A stretch of 64,000 nt of DNA from positions 62,001 through 126,000 of the forward strand of contig NZ_JAAXPA010000007.1 in NCBI RefSeq assembly GCF_012396235.1. The letters are read 5' to 3'. The translations under genes and the position numbers were made by a program. This document shows positions 1-8,017 of this stretch, one piece after another. The notes beneath the pieces were generated by a model. That model was given only the letters and a program-made list of their open reading frames with translations, did no database searches and was not told where the DNA came from. Source of the DNA: Rhodococcus opacus (lineage in GTDB: Bacteria; Actinomycetota; Actinomycetes; Mycobacteriales; Mycobacteriaceae). Within the stretch, counting starts at the first letter, position 1. Each line of letters opens with the position of its first letter.

Positions 1-144
1 CGGGTAGTGCATCAGGGCACGGGGCGCCCATCCGATGGCACGCGCGAAGAACAGCGCCTGCTCACCGAGCCGGTCGATCGAGCGGGACGCCGACGCGAAC
101 CGTCTGCGAGTTCGGGGAAAGCGCCCGGCCGCCGCTAGTGCCAT
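1..144 (-). CDS. yrbE4B: YrbE4B, Mce4 transporter permease (partial, N-terminus only)
   Basis: The first 48 codons are visible, reading from an ATG at 142-144 off the left edge of the window. The start is preceded by a GGTGGAG ribosome-binding sequence. The peptide opens with MALAAAGRFPRTRRRF and continues with a charged N-terminal stretch like that of YrbE-type permeases before their first membrane segment. It lies 20 bp downstream of yrbE4A on the same strand, the normal order in mce operons, where YrbEA and YrbEB pair as the membrane subunits of an ABC-like lipid importer. In actinobacteria Mce4 imports sterols. The identification leans on this pairing, because most of the gene is outside the window. 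Confidence 0.8.
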   Translation of the reverse strand, partial: MALAAAGRFPRTRRRFASASRSIDRLGEQALFFARAIGWAPRALMHYP

Positions 145-164
145 CTACTCCACCACCATGTCGA

Positions 165-929
165 TCACCCTGCCGTCAGCTTGATGCCGACGGCGGTGAC
201 GAGAACGTTGACCACGAAAAGGGCCATGAACGAGAACACGACGGTCTGGTTGACGGCGTCACCGACGCTCTTCGCGCCACCCCTGACGTTCAGGCCGAGG
301 TAGGCGGCGACGAGGCCGGCGATCATGCCGAACAGACCGGCTTTGACTTCCGAGATCACGAGCTCCCCGAATCCGGTGAGCAGGGTGATGCCGTTGACGA
401 ACGCACCCGGGTTGACGTCCTGGATGTAGACCGAGAAGACGAAGCCGCCGAGGATGCCGATGGTGCAGACCAGCCCGTTGAGCAGGAGCGCCACGACGGT
501 CGACGCCAGCACACGTGGCACGACCAGGCGGTGGATCGGATTGATGCCCAGCACCCGCATCGCGTCGATCTCTTCGCGGATGGTGCGGGCGGAGAGGTCT
601 GCGCAGATGGCGGTGGCGCCTGCACCAGCGACGATGAGCACGGTGACGATGGGACCGACCTGGGTCACGGTGCCGAGAGCGGCGCCGGCGCCGCTGAGGT
701 CGGCGGCGCCGATCTCACGGAGGAGGATGTTGATCGTGAAGCTCACCAGCACCGTGAACGGGATGGCCACCAGCACGGTGGGCACCATCGAGACCCGGGC
801 GACGAACCACGCCTGGTCGACGAACTCGCGACGCTGGAAGGGCCTCGAAAAGACTGCCCTCAACGTTTCGCCCGACATCGAGAAGAACCCGCCGACCGCA
901 CGCAACGGCACCTCGAGGAGGTCTACCAT
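165..929 (-). CDS. yrbE4A: YrbE4A, Mce4 sterol-importer permease
   Basis: This 254-residue integral membrane protein belongs to the MlaE/YrbE permease family. It has hydrophobic segments at roughly 45-75, 85-110, 145-175, 195-215 and 230-250. The family loop follows TM2 (EEIDAMRVLGINPIHRLVVP, about residues 118-137) and is thought to couple to the ATPase. Length and layout match the mycobacterial Mce4 permease (Rv3501c). In M. tuberculosis and R. jostii the mce4 operon imports cholesterol. The ATG at 927-929 has a GAGGACGG sequence just upstream. It is the first gene of the operon, and the 588-bp leader carries a KstR-type box, so sterol induction is likely. The assignment to mce4 rather than another mce locus rests on the neighbouring sterol genes. 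Confidence 0.9.
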   Translation of the reverse strand: MVDLLEVPLRAVGGFFSMSGETLRAVFSRPFQRREFVDQAWFVARVSMVPTVLVAIPFTVLVSFTINILLREIGAADLSGAGAALGTVTQVGPIVTVLIVAGAGATAICADLSARTIREEIDAMRVLGINPIHRLVVPRVLASTVVALLLNGLVCTIGILGGFVFSVYIQDVNPGAFVNGITLLTGFGELVISEVKAGLFGMIAGLVAAYLGLNVRGGAKSVGDAVNQTVVFSFMALFVVNVLVTAVGIKLTAG

Positions 930-1016
930 CCGTCCTCCTCGTCCATGATCTCGCCCAGCACCGACTGTCAGTTCGAGCCCAGCCCCCCGACGGTCTGTGA
1001 CTCAGGTCATATTAAC

Positions 1017-1030
1017 TAGAACGTGTTCAC
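1017..1030. promoter_or_regulatory. KstR-type operator upstream of yrbE4A
   Basis: The site TAGAACGTGTTCAC fits TnnAACnnGTTnnA, the published consensus of the sterol-responsive TetR repressor KstR, except for the last base. It sits 88 bp upstream of the yrbE4A start, which fits the known KstR control of mce4. Confidence 0.75.
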
Positions 1031-1332
1031 CTGTCAAAGGTGGTCACTCATCAGCATGAATCGTCCCACATTCAGCACGCCCCGAGGGCCGAATTCAACC
1101 GAAACGCCGGGCGTGTCTCCGTCCGATCGGACTCGGCAATTCGCGCCGTGCGGAAATCCGAGTCGCGGACCTAAGATGTTATAGCACAAGAACTTTGAGC
1201 GACATCTACCGAGTGCCGACGAAAGCCGGAATCGTTGCCTGCCCCAGTTCTCGGCGACCGCACACGGAGGCCGGAACCGGGAGCTCCCGGGCCGGATGGG
1301 CAGGCTCGATCGAACTGCTCGACGGCAGCAGA

Positions 1333-1350
1333 ACTAGAACACGATCTAGT
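1333..1350. promoter_or_regulatory. Degenerate KstR-like palindrome in the mce4 leader
   Basis: ACTAGAACACGATCTAGT has perfect outer arms (ACTAGA/TCTAGT), and its core differs from the KstR consensus by GAT in place of GTT. It lies about 400 bp upstream of yrbE4A and 170 bp past the end of hsd4A. It may be an auxiliary KstR site or a decayed one. Confidence 0.45.
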
Positions 1351-1410
1351 CATATCCGGCACACCTCTCGAACACCCCACCACGGGCACCCGGCCCCCGT
1401 TCCGCCGCTC

Positions 1411-1436
1411 TTCAGTTGCCTTCAGTTGCCTTCAGT
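1411..1436. repeat. 10-bp tandem repeat
   Basis: TTCAGTTGCC occurs twice in tandem (1411-1430) and is followed by a third partial copy (TTCAGT). It is intergenic, about 80 bp past the hsd4A stop. The period is close to one helical turn. No function is evident. Confidence 0.6.
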
Positions 1437-1517
1437 ATCGCCCATCGCGGGCGCATTACCTGCGGAAACGATACGGAAACAACCTTCGTGTCGGTTCTTC
1501 GGCCCCAGAGACGCGGA

Positions 1518-2435
1518 TCAGCCCAGTTCGCGTAGCGCCGCGGAGGCCGAGAACATGGTGGCAGGATCCCGATCCCCGAAGTAGTTCCCGAGTTCCGCCG
1601 CGAGCGCACCGGGTGTCCACCGACCGTCCACGGCGTCGAAGCGCCGCTCCACGACCGGTGCCGCCATCAATGCCACCATCGGGCCGTAGACGACGAAGAC
1701 CTGGCCGTTCACGGAGTCGGCGGCGGGCGATGCGAGGTAGGCGACCAGCGCGGCCACGTGCTCGGGCGACAACGGGTCGACCCCCTCGGCCGGCGCCTGT
1801 CCGAAGACGTTCTCCGTCATCGACGTGCGGGCGCGGGGGCAGATCGCGTTGGCTCGGACGCCGTACCGGGACAGCCCACGGGCCGCCGACAGCGTGAGCG
1901 CCGTGATGCCTGCTTTGGCGGCGCCGTAGTTCGCTTGCCCCTCGGGGCCGAGCAGTCCTGCCTCGGACGAGGTGTTGACGATGCGCCCGTATACCGGCGC
2001 GCCGGCCTCCTTGGACTTGCCCCGCCAGTACGACGCGGCTGCGCGGCACAGCAGGAAGTGGCCGCGCAGATGAACCTTCAGCACCAGATCCCAGTCCTCG
2101 TCGGACATGTTGAACAGCATGCGATCCCGCGTGATGCCCGCATTGTTCACCAGGATGTCGAGGCTGCCGAGCCGGCTCTGCGCCGCCTCCATGATCGCGT
2201 CGGCGGTGGACCGTTCCCCGATGTCGCCTGCCACGAATTCGACCTTCGCGCCCAGACCCCGGATCTCCTCGAGCGTGGCCTCCACGGCGTCGTTCGCAAC
2301 CAGGTCGTTGACGACGACGGACGCACCCGCGCGGGCCAATGCGATCGCCTCGTACTTCCCGAGGCCGGATCCGGCGCCGGTCACGACGGCGACCTTGCCG
2401 TCCACGTTCACATCGCGGTCAGCCACAGCATTCAT
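1518..2435 (-). CDS. hsd4A: Short-chain dehydrogenase, steroid/beta-hydroxyacyl-CoA dehydrogenase (Rv3502c-like)
   Basis: This 305-residue SDR has the cofactor motif VVTGAGSGLGKYEA near residue 20, NNAG near 95, and the catalytic Tyr/Lys as YGAAKAG. The C-terminal tail is longer than in a minimal SDR. Identity and position next to fdxD and the fadE pair match M. tuberculosis Rv3502c (hsd4A/ChsB1). That enzyme oxidises a beta-hydroxyacyl-CoA intermediate during beta-oxidation of the sterol side chain and was earlier annotated as a 17-beta-hydroxysteroid dehydrogenase. The ATG at 2433-2435 was chosen because GGGAGAG lies upstream. An open frame continues past it through the KstR box at 2509-2522, which argues against a longer protein. 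Confidence 0.85.
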   Translation of the reverse strand: MNAVADRDVNVDGKVAVVTGAGSGLGKYEAIALARAGASVVVNDLVANDAVEATLEEIRGLGAKVEFVAGDIGERSTADAIMEAAQSRLGSLDILVNNAGITRDRMLFNMSDEDWDLVLKVHLRGHFLLCRAAASYWRGKSKEAGAPVYGRIVNTSSEAGLLGPEGQANYGAAKAGITALTLSAARGLSRYGVRANAICPRARTSMTENVFGQAPAEGVDPLSPEHVAALVAYLASPAADSVNGQVFVVYGPMVALMAAPVVERRFDAVDGRWTPGALAAELGNYFGDRDPATMFSASAALRELG

Positions 2436-2508
2436 GAACACGCTCTCCCGGTTCTGTGCACTCGCCGCAGGTCGCGAACCACGACACGGCGGTAGGTCGA
2501 CGTCACTG

Positions 2509-2522
2509 TAGAACGTGTTCTC
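2509..2522. promoter_or_regulatory. KstR-type operator upstream of hsd4A
   Basis: TAGAACGTGTTCTC matches TnnAACnnGTTnnA at every position but the last. It is centred about 80 bp upstream of the hsd4A ATG and 18 bp past the fdxD stop, so hsd4A appears to have its own sterol-controlled promoter rather than depending on fdxD read-through. Confidence 0.8.
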
Positions 2523-2539
2523 ATTCCGGGCAACAATCC

Positions 2540-2731
2540 TCAGGGGTGCTCGGTGAGTGCGGCCCTCGGACACTGGGCGATCGCCGTACGCACGTCTTCC
2601 TCCCGGTCAGCGGGAGGAACGGCACTCGAAATGTGCAGCTGATCGTCGTCGTCGAGCTCGAAGATGTCGGGTGCGATCCCCACGCACACGCCATTGGCCT
2701 CGCAACGGTCGAAATCGACTCTGACCTCCAT
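2540..2731 (-). CDS. fdxD: FdxD-type small ferredoxin
   Basis: This 63-residue ferredoxin has an N-terminal cluster motif CEANGVC (residues 10-16) and a C-terminal CP pair in QCPRAAL. The usual third cysteine of CxxCxxC is asparagine, which is typical of single [3Fe-4S] ferredoxins that serve actinobacterial P450s. Position and sequence match M. tuberculosis Rv3503c. It probably carries electrons to sterol P450s such as CYP125, encoded about 15 kb away, or to the acyl-CoA dehydrogenase steps. The ATG at 2729-2731 follows GAGGAGAAG. It diverges from fadE26, and the two share an intergenic region with KstR boxes. Confidence 0.85.
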   Translation of the reverse strand: MEVRVDFDRCEANGVCVGIAPDIFELDDDDQLHISSAVPPADREEDVRTAIAQCPRAALTEHP

Positions 2732-2814
2732 GGCAACCCTCACTTCTCCTCGTCTCGTCACTCGCGGATCCGGGTGCCGCCGGGCTGCGGCACACTCCGT
2801 TCCTGCGATAACAC

Positions 2815-2828
2815 TAGAACCTGTTCCA
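2815..2828. promoter_or_regulatory. KstR-type operator between fdxD and fadE26
   Basis: TAGAACCTGTTCCA matches all fixed positions of TnnAACnnGTTnnA. It lies in the divergent fdxD/fadE26 promoter and probably controls both directions. Confidence 0.85.
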
Positions 2829-2923
2829 GTCGTGTGCAATGATTCGTTCCACGACTGCGAGCACGCCTACCGGGCACGCTCCGGGGCCGGCCGGGGCCGG
2901 CTCCGCGAATGCACCGCAGAGAC

Positions 2924-2937
2924 TGGAACCTGTGCCA
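2924..2937. promoter_or_regulatory. Second, weaker KstR-like box upstream of fadE26
   Basis: TGGAACCTGTGCCA differs from the consensus at one fixed base (GTG for GTT) and is otherwise palindromic. It is 41 bp upstream of the fadE26 start. Confidence 0.55.
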
Positions 2938-2978
2938 GATTTCAGCTGATTCCGCTCTCGGACTGGAGAGGTATTTCG

Positions 2979-4160
2979 ATGCACATCACCTACACACCGC
3001 AGCAGCAGCAGCTGCGGGAAGAGCTGCGCGCGTACTTCGCGAAGCTGATGACGCCGGAGCGTCGAGAGGCACTGGCCGCCACCACCGGCGAATACGGCGA
3101 GGGCAACGTCTACCGCGACGTCGTCGCCCAGATGGGCAGGGACGGCTGGCTGACGCTCGGGTGGCCCAAGGAGTACGGCGGCCAGGAACGGTCGGCCATG
3201 GAGCAGCTGATCTTCACGGACGAGGCCGCCATCGCCGGCGCCCCGGTCCCCTTCCTCACCATCAACTCGGTGGCGCCGACGATCATGCACTTCGGCACCC
3301 CCGAGCAGAAGGCGTTCTTCCTGCCCCAGATCTCGGCCGGCGAACTGCACTTCTCCATCGGCTACTCCGAGCCCGAAGCGGGCACCGACCTCGCCAGCCT
3401 CCGGACCACCGCCGTCAAGGACGGCGACGATTACGTCATCAACGGCCAGAAGATGTGGACGAGCCTGATCGCGTACGCCGATTACGTGTGGCTGGCGTGC
3501 CGCACCGATCCCGAAGCCAAGAAGCACAAGGGCATCAGCATGCTGATAGTCCCGACCACCGCCGAAGGCTTCTCGTACACCCCGGTCCACACGATGGCGG
3601 GTCCGGACACGAGCGCCACCTACTACCAGGACGTGCGGGTTCCGTCGTCCGCGCTGGTCGGCCCCGAACACGGCGGCTGGGCACTGATCACCAATCAGCT
3701 CAACCACGAGCGCGTCGCCCTGACATCCGCCGGGCCGGTCCTCACCGCCCAGCGTGAAGTGCGCGAATGGGCGCAGAACACCAAGTTGCCGGACGGGCGC
3801 CGCGTCATCGACCAGGAATGGGTGCAGATCAATCTGGCTCGGGTCCACGCCAAGGCCGAGTACCTCAAGTTGATGAACTGGGAGATCGCCTCGTCTACCG
3901 ACCACGCGCCGGGCCCGGAAGCGGCGTCGGCCAACAAGGTCTACGGCACGGAGTTCGCCACGGAGGCGTACCGGCTGCTGATGGAGATCCTCGGACCTTC
4001 GGCCACGCTGCGGCAGAACTCCCCCGGGGTCCTGCTGCGCGGGCGACTCGAACGGATGCACCGGTCGTCGCTGATCCTCACGTTCGGCGGCGGAACCAAC
4101 GAGGTGCAGCGCGACATCATCGCCATGACCGCCCTCGGCCTGCCCCCAGCGAAGCGTTAG
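2979..4160 (+). CDS. fadE26: Acyl-CoA dehydrogenase FadE26 (ChsE4-type subunit)
   Basis: This 393-residue acyl-CoA dehydrogenase opens MHITYTPQQQQLREEL. It carries the flavin/substrate signature FSIGYSEPEAGTDLASLRTT (about 125-145) and ends with the FGGGTNEVQRDIIA motif of the FAD-binding C-terminal domain. The start follows GGAGAGG with normal spacing. In M. tuberculosis, FadE26 pairs with FadE27 (ChsE4-ChsE5) as an alpha2beta2 enzyme that dehydrogenates the CoA thioester of the sterol side-chain acid in the first beta-oxidation cycle. FadE27 follows 10 bp downstream, and fadD17 overlaps fadE27, so this is one operon for a single oxidation cycle. Two KstR-type boxes precede it. Confidence 0.92.
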   Translation: MHITYTPQQQQLREELRAYFAKLMTPERREALAATTGEYGEGNVYRDVVAQMGRDGWLTLGWPKEYGGQERSAMEQLIFTDEAAIAGAPVPFLTINSVAPTIMHFGTPEQKAFFLPQISAGELHFSIGYSEPEAGTDLASLRTTAVKDGDDYVINGQKMWTSLIAYADYVWLACRTDPEAKKHKGISMLIVPTTAEGFSYTPVHTMAGPDTSATYYQDVRVPSSALVGPEHGGWALITNQLNHERVALTSAGPVLTAQREVREWAQNTKLPDGRRVIDQEWVQINLARVHAKAEYLKLMNWEIASSTDHAPGPEAASANKVYGTEFATEAYRLLMEILGPSATLRQNSPGVLLRGRLERMHRSSLILTFGGGTNEVQRDIIAMTALGLPPAKR

Positions 4161-4170
4161 GACTACGACA

Positions 4171-5292
4171 ATGGACTTCACCCCCACCGAGGCCCAGCAG
4201 GACCTGGCCGGCCTCACCCGAGGAATCGTCTCGGACCTCGTCACCAACGACCGGCTGCGCGAACTCGACAACGCGGAGGACCGCATCGATCGCCGGCTGT
4301 GGTCCGCGCTCGCGTCGTCCGGCGTTTTGAGCGCCGCGCTGCCGGAGTCGGTGGGCGGCGACGGTTTCGGCGTTCTCGAGCAGTGCAGCATCCTCGTCGA
4401 ACTGGGCCGCGCCGTCGCGCCGGTGCCCTATCTGTCGTCGATCGTGATGGCGGCAGGGGCGATCGCGAAGTTCGGAACCGAACGGCAGCGTTCCGACTGG
4501 GGCACTCCGGCCGCGCGTGGCGAGAAGATCCTCACCGTCGCCCTCGACGAGGAACTCAACGACACCCCGGGGGCGCCCGTCACGCGGGCCGAACGCGGCG
4601 CGAGCGGCTGGACCCTCGACGGCACCAAGATCGTGGTCGACGCGGCGCCGTCCGCCGACCTCTTCCTGGTCCCGGCGACCACCCCGGACTTTGTGGCCGT
4701 CTTCCTCGTCCGCCCCGACGACGCCGGAGTGACCGTCACCCGCCAGCAGACCGTCGATCTGGCCAGCACCGGTGAGGTGACCCTCCGCGGAGTGTCGCTG
4801 ACCGAGGACCGCGTGCTCGGTGCCGTCGACCAGGGCGGCGAGATCGTGGACCGGCTCGTCGAGCGCGGCTCGCTCGGCGCCTGCGCGTACCAGTACGGCG
4901 TCCTCGACGAAGCCCTGAAACTCACTGCGGCCTACGCCCGCGAGCGGGTGCAGTTCGGTCGGCCCATCGGCAGTTTCCAGGCCGTGGCCCAGCGACTCGC
5001 CGACGGTTACATCGACGTGAAGGGCGTCCGGCTCACGCTGTGGCAGGCGGCGTGGCGGCTCAGCGAGGGCCTGCCCAGCGAAGGCGACATCCAGACCGCC
5101 AACTTCTGGGCGTCCGACGCCGGACACCGGGTGGCCCATACCCTCGTCCACGTCCACGGTGGCGTCGGACTCGACGAGGACCACCCCGTGCATCGGTACT
5201 TCCTCGCGGCCAAGGCACTCGAATTCCGGCTCGGTTCGGCCACGCAGCAGTTGCGGATCCTCGGCGCCGAACTGGCCACCGTCCCGGCATGA
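4171..5292 (+). CDS. fadE27: Acyl-CoA dehydrogenase FadE27 (ChsE5-type subunit)
   Basis: This 373-residue acyl-CoA dehydrogenase is the partner of FadE26. It has the divergent central region typical of the second subunit of heterotetrameric steroid dehydrogenases, and the C-terminal signature ends in VHVHGGVGLDEDHPVHRYF instead of the GGGTNE motif. In the characterised pairs only one subunit supplies the catalytic glutamate and the FAD site is shared, so this protein is not expected to work alone. It starts 10 bp after fadE26. Its stop overlaps the fadD17 start (ATGA), which indicates translational coupling. Confidence 0.9.
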   Translation: MDFTPTEAQQDLAGLTRGIVSDLVTNDRLRELDNAEDRIDRRLWSALASSGVLSAALPESVGGDGFGVLEQCSILVELGRAVAPVPYLSSIVMAAGAIAKFGTERQRSDWGTPAARGEKILTVALDEELNDTPGAPVTRAERGASGWTLDGTKIVVDAAPSADLFLVPATTPDFVAVFLVRPDDAGVTVTRQQTVDLASTGEVTLRGVSLTEDRVLGAVDQGGEIVDRLVERGSLGACAYQYGVLDEALKLTAAYARERVQFGRPIGSFQAVAQRLADGYIDVKGVRLTLWQAAWRLSEGLPSEGDIQTANFWASDAGHRVAHTLVHVHGGVGLDEDHPVHRYFLAAKALEFRLGSATQQLRILGAELATVPA

Positions 5293-6860
5293 CCGCCACG
5301 CTCGCGCGCACGGTATCGGATCTGCTCCTGGGCGTCGCAGAATCGGACGCCCAGGGGCTGTACTTCGAGGACCGGTTCCTGTCGTGGTCCGAACACGTGC
5401 GGGCGAGCCTGCGGCGCGCCGCGATCCTCGACGACCTGCTCGATGCACAGCGTCCCCGGCACTTCGGTGTCCTGATGGACAACGTTCCCGAGTTCTCGCT
5501 CCTCGCCGGGGCGGCGGCGCTGTCCGGCGCCGTGCTCGTGGGGCTCAACACCACTCGACGCGGGGCGGCGCTGGCCCGCGACATCGCGCTGGCCGACTGC
5601 CAGGTGGTCTTCACCGAATCCGGCCGGTCCGCGCTGCTGGACGGTCTCGACCCCTGCGTTCCCGTCGTCGACGTGGATTCACCGGACTGGTCCGCGCTGC
5701 TCGCCGGCGAGCGCCCCGAATTCACGCCGAGGGCCGCCGCGGCCGACGACCTGTTCATGCTCATCTTCACGTCGGGCACGAGCGGCGATCCGAAGGCGGT
5801 GCGCTGCACCCACGCGAAGATCACCGGACCCGGCATCATGCTCGCCGAACGCTTCGGGCTGACCCCGGATGACGTCGTCTACATGTCGATGCCCATGTTC
5901 CATTCCAACGCCATGATGGCGGCATGGTCCGCGGCGCTCGCGGGACACAGCTCGATTGCGCTGCGGCGCAAGTTCTCCGCGTCCCACTTCCTGTCCGACG
6001 TGCGGAAGTTCGGCGTCACGTACGCCAACTACGTCGGAAAGCCGCTGTCGTATGTGCTGGCTACCCCGGAGATGCCCGACGACGCCGACAACACACTTCG
6101 GGTGATGTACGGCAACGAGGGGTCCGCGCCCGCTGTCGCGGCGTTCTCGCGCCGCTTCGGCACCGCGGTGGTCGACGGATTCGGCTCCACCGAGGGTGGT
6201 GTCGCCATCTCCGCCGGCCCCGGGACGCCGGCAGGCTCCCTCGGCAAGCTCCCCGAAGGCATCGCGATCCTCGACCCCGAGACCGGCGATCCTTGTCCCC
6301 CAGCCGAATTCGATTCCGCCGGCCGAGTGGCCAACGCCGAGGCCGCGACCGGTGAACTCGTCAACGTCGCGGGGTCGGGTGCGTTCGCGGGCTATTACAA
6401 CAATCCCGAGGCCGACGCCGAGCGGATCCGCGACGGCAAGTACTGGAGCGGCGACCTCGCCTACCGGGACGCCGACGGATACGTGTACTTCGCGGGACGC
6501 AGTTCCGGATGGTTGCGCGTCGACGGCGAGAACATCGGTTCGGCACCCATCGAACGCATCCTGATGCGGTACGACGGCTTCGCCCAGGTGTCGGTGTACG
6601 CGGTGCCCGATCCCGACGTCGGGGACCGGGTGATGGCGGCCGTCGTCCCGACGCGTGACTTCGATCCCGCGGCCTTCACGAGCTTCCTCGACGCGCAGTC
6701 CGATCTGGGTCCGAAGCAGCGCCCGAGCCTGATCCGGGTGTGTGCCGAGTTCCCGCGGACCGCCACGTTCAAGGTCCTCACCCGCGTGTTGAGCGCCGAG
6801 GCCGCCAATTGCACCGATCCGGTGTGGGTCCGCGGCGGAACCGGCTACTCCCGCAGGTGA
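5289..6860 (+). CDS. fadD17: Steroid-CoA ligase FadD17
   Basis: This 523-residue AMP-forming acyl-CoA synthetase has the P-loop TSGTSGDPKAV (about 160-170), GFGSTEGG near 305, YWSGDLAYRD near 385 and the hinge GRSSGWLRVDGENI. The ATG overlaps the fadE27 stop. Its place after fadE26-fadE27 matches Rv3506. FadD17-type ligases activate sterol side-chain acids, with a preference reported for shortened (C24) acids over C26 acids. The ligase and the dehydrogenase pair in one operon would make the CoA thioester and take the first oxidation step. The stop codon lies inside palindrome A1. Confidence 0.88.
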   Translation: MTATLARTVSDLLLGVAESDAQGLYFEDRFLSWSEHVRASLRRAAILDDLLDAQRPRHFGVLMDNVPEFSLLAGAAALSGAVLVGLNTTRRGAALARDIALADCQVVFTESGRSALLDGLDPCVPVVDVDSPDWSALLAGERPEFTPRAAAADDLFMLIFTSGTSGDPKAVRCTHAKITGPGIMLAERFGLTPDDVVYMSMPMFHSNAMMAAWSAALAGHSSIALRRKFSASHFLSDVRKFGVTYANYVGKPLSYVLATPEMPDDADNTLRVMYGNEGSAPAVAAFSRRFGTAVVDGFGSTEGGVAISAGPGTPAGSLGKLPEGIAILDPETGDPCPPAEFDSAGRVANAEAATGELVNVAGSGAFAGYYNNPEADAERIRDGKYWSGDLAYRDADGYVYFAGRSSGWLRVDGENIGSAPIERILMRYDGFAQVSVYAVPDPDVGDRVMAAVVPTRDFDPAAFTSFLDAQSDLGPKQRPSLIRVCAEFPRTATFKVLTRVLSAEAANCTDPVWVRGGTGYSRR

Positions 6861-6896
6861 GTGGCAAAGTGTGCTGACGCATACTTTGCCACTCAC
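6857..6896. terminator. Palindrome A1, bidirectional terminator-like hairpin
   Basis: Arms GTGAGTGGCAAAGT (6857-6870) and ACTTTGCCACTCAC (6883-6896) pair perfectly over 14 bp and enclose 12 nt. The hairpin overlaps the fadD17 stop codon and ends 6 bp before the stop of the convergent NMO-like gene. It has no U-tract. Related hairpins occur at 22674-22719 and 43406-43451, so it belongs to a dispersed family. Confidence 0.75.
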
Positions 6897-6901
6897 ATCG
6901 G

Positions 6902-8017
6902 CTACCGGAAGCTGTCGAGGCGGGACACCGCCGAGTCGAAGCCCTTGACGAGTTCGTCCATCACCTCGGCCACCGGCCGGATCTCGTTCATCCGGCCGAC
7001 GATCTGTCCCACCGGCATCGCGACGACATCCGGGTTCTCCGAGGCGGCGATCCGCTGATGCGCCTCGCTGACCAGCAGATTCTGCAGCGGCATCGGTAGC
7101 GGTGCCGGCGCGTCCGGCTTCGACCAGGCGTCGGTCCATTTGGTCTTGAGCAGGCGCGCGGGCTTACCCGAGTAGATCCGGGACCGCACCGTGTCGGCGG
7201 ACGTCGCACCGAGCAGGGCGCGTTGGATCGCGGACGGCCCCTCGGACGACGCGCTGCCGAGTTTGTACTCGGAGGTGGTGAGCCAGTACGACCCCATCCA
7301 CACCCCCGCCGCCCCCAGCGACAGCGCAGCCGCGACCTGACGTCCGCTGCCGATACCACCGGCCGCGAGGACCGCGGCGGAATCACCGATGGCATCGACG
7401 ATCTCGGGAACCAGCACCATCGACGCGATCTCACCGGTGTGCCCACCGGCCTCGTACCCCTGCGCGATGACGATGTCGACACCGTTCGCGACGTGCCTGC
7501 GCGCGTGCTCGACGGCGCCGGCCAGCGCGGCCACCGGAACGCCCTTCTCGTGGGCCTGGTCGATGACATCCTTCGGCGGCGAACCGAGGGCGTTGGCGAT
7601 CAACGCAATTCGATGATTCAGGGCGACGTCCACGTGCGAGCGCGCCACCGAGTGCAGCCAGCCGAGCACACCGGTCGCGTGTTCGGCGCCCGAATCCAAC
7701 GGCGGCACCCCCAGCTCGGCCAGGGTCCGGTCGACGAACGCGCGGTGTTCCGCGGGGATCAGCGACTCGAGGTCCACCGACGTGCCCTCGGTGGGAACCT
7801 TGGCGGGCATCACGATGTCGACGCCGTACGGCTTGCCGTCGGTGTTCTCGTCCATCCACGACAGGACGGCCTCGAGTTCCTCGGGGTCGTTGAACCGGAC
7901 GCAGCCGAGTACACCCAGACCGCCGGCCCGGGAGATCGCCGCGGCGACGTGTTCGGAGGGAGTGAACCCGAAGACCGGGTACTCGATGCCGAACTTCTCG
8001 CTCAAACTCGTGTGCAT
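6902..8017 (-). CDS. Nitronate monooxygenase-like FMN flavoprotein
   Basis: This 371-residue TIM-barrel protein is of the 2-nitropropane dioxygenase/NMO family. It has EYPVFGFTPSEHVAAAISRA at the N-terminus, AQGYEAGGHTG near 175 (family motif around the active-site histidine) and the FMN-phosphate loop VLAAGGIGSGRQVAAALSLG near 205. Its ATG directly abuts the fadD19 stop, so the two are co-transcribed from the KstR-controlled promoter at 9671-9694. NMO-fold proteins in sterol clusters include IpdC, which does not act on nitroalkanes, so a redox step on a sterol-derived CoA ester is as likely as nitronate oxidation. The substrate is unknown. Confidence 0.75.
   Translation of the reverse strand: MHTSLSEKFGIEYPVFGFTPSEHVAAAISRAGGLGVLGCVRFNDPEELEAVLSWMDENTDGKPYGVDIVMPAKVPTEGTSVDLESLIPAEHRAFVDRTLAELGVPPLDSGAEHATGVLGWLHSVARSHVDVALNHRIALIANALGSPPKDVIDQAHEKGVPVAALAGAVEHARRHVANGVDIVIAQGYEAGGHTGEIASMVLVPEIVDAIGDSAAVLAAGGIGSGRQVAAALSLGAAGVWMGSYWLTTSEYKLGSASSEGPSAIQRALLGATSADTVRSRIYSGKPARLLKTKWTDAWSKPDAPAPLPMPLQNLLVSEAHQRIAASENPDVVAMPVGQIVGRMNEIRPVAEVMDELVKGFDSAVSRLDSFR

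Larger units (their letters stand above)
930..1517. other. Intergenic leader of the mce4 operon
   Basis: There is no convincing gene in these 588 bp. The region contains a KstR-type box (1017-1030), a second degenerate box inside a longer palindrome (1333-1350) and a 10-bp tandem repeat (1411-1436) next to the 3' end of hsd4A. Open frames across it are arginine- and serine-rich and lack start sites with ribosome-binding sequences, so I read it as regulatory. A long untranslated leader or an unrecognised small RNA cannot be excluded. Confidence 0.6.

Noticed and set aside
2814..5448. Long minus-strand open frames opposite fadE26, fadE27 and fadD17
   Set aside because: They mirror third-position GC bias. 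The plus strand carries complete acyl-CoA dehydrogenase and ligase motifs with ribosome-binding sites and a 4-bp overlap.
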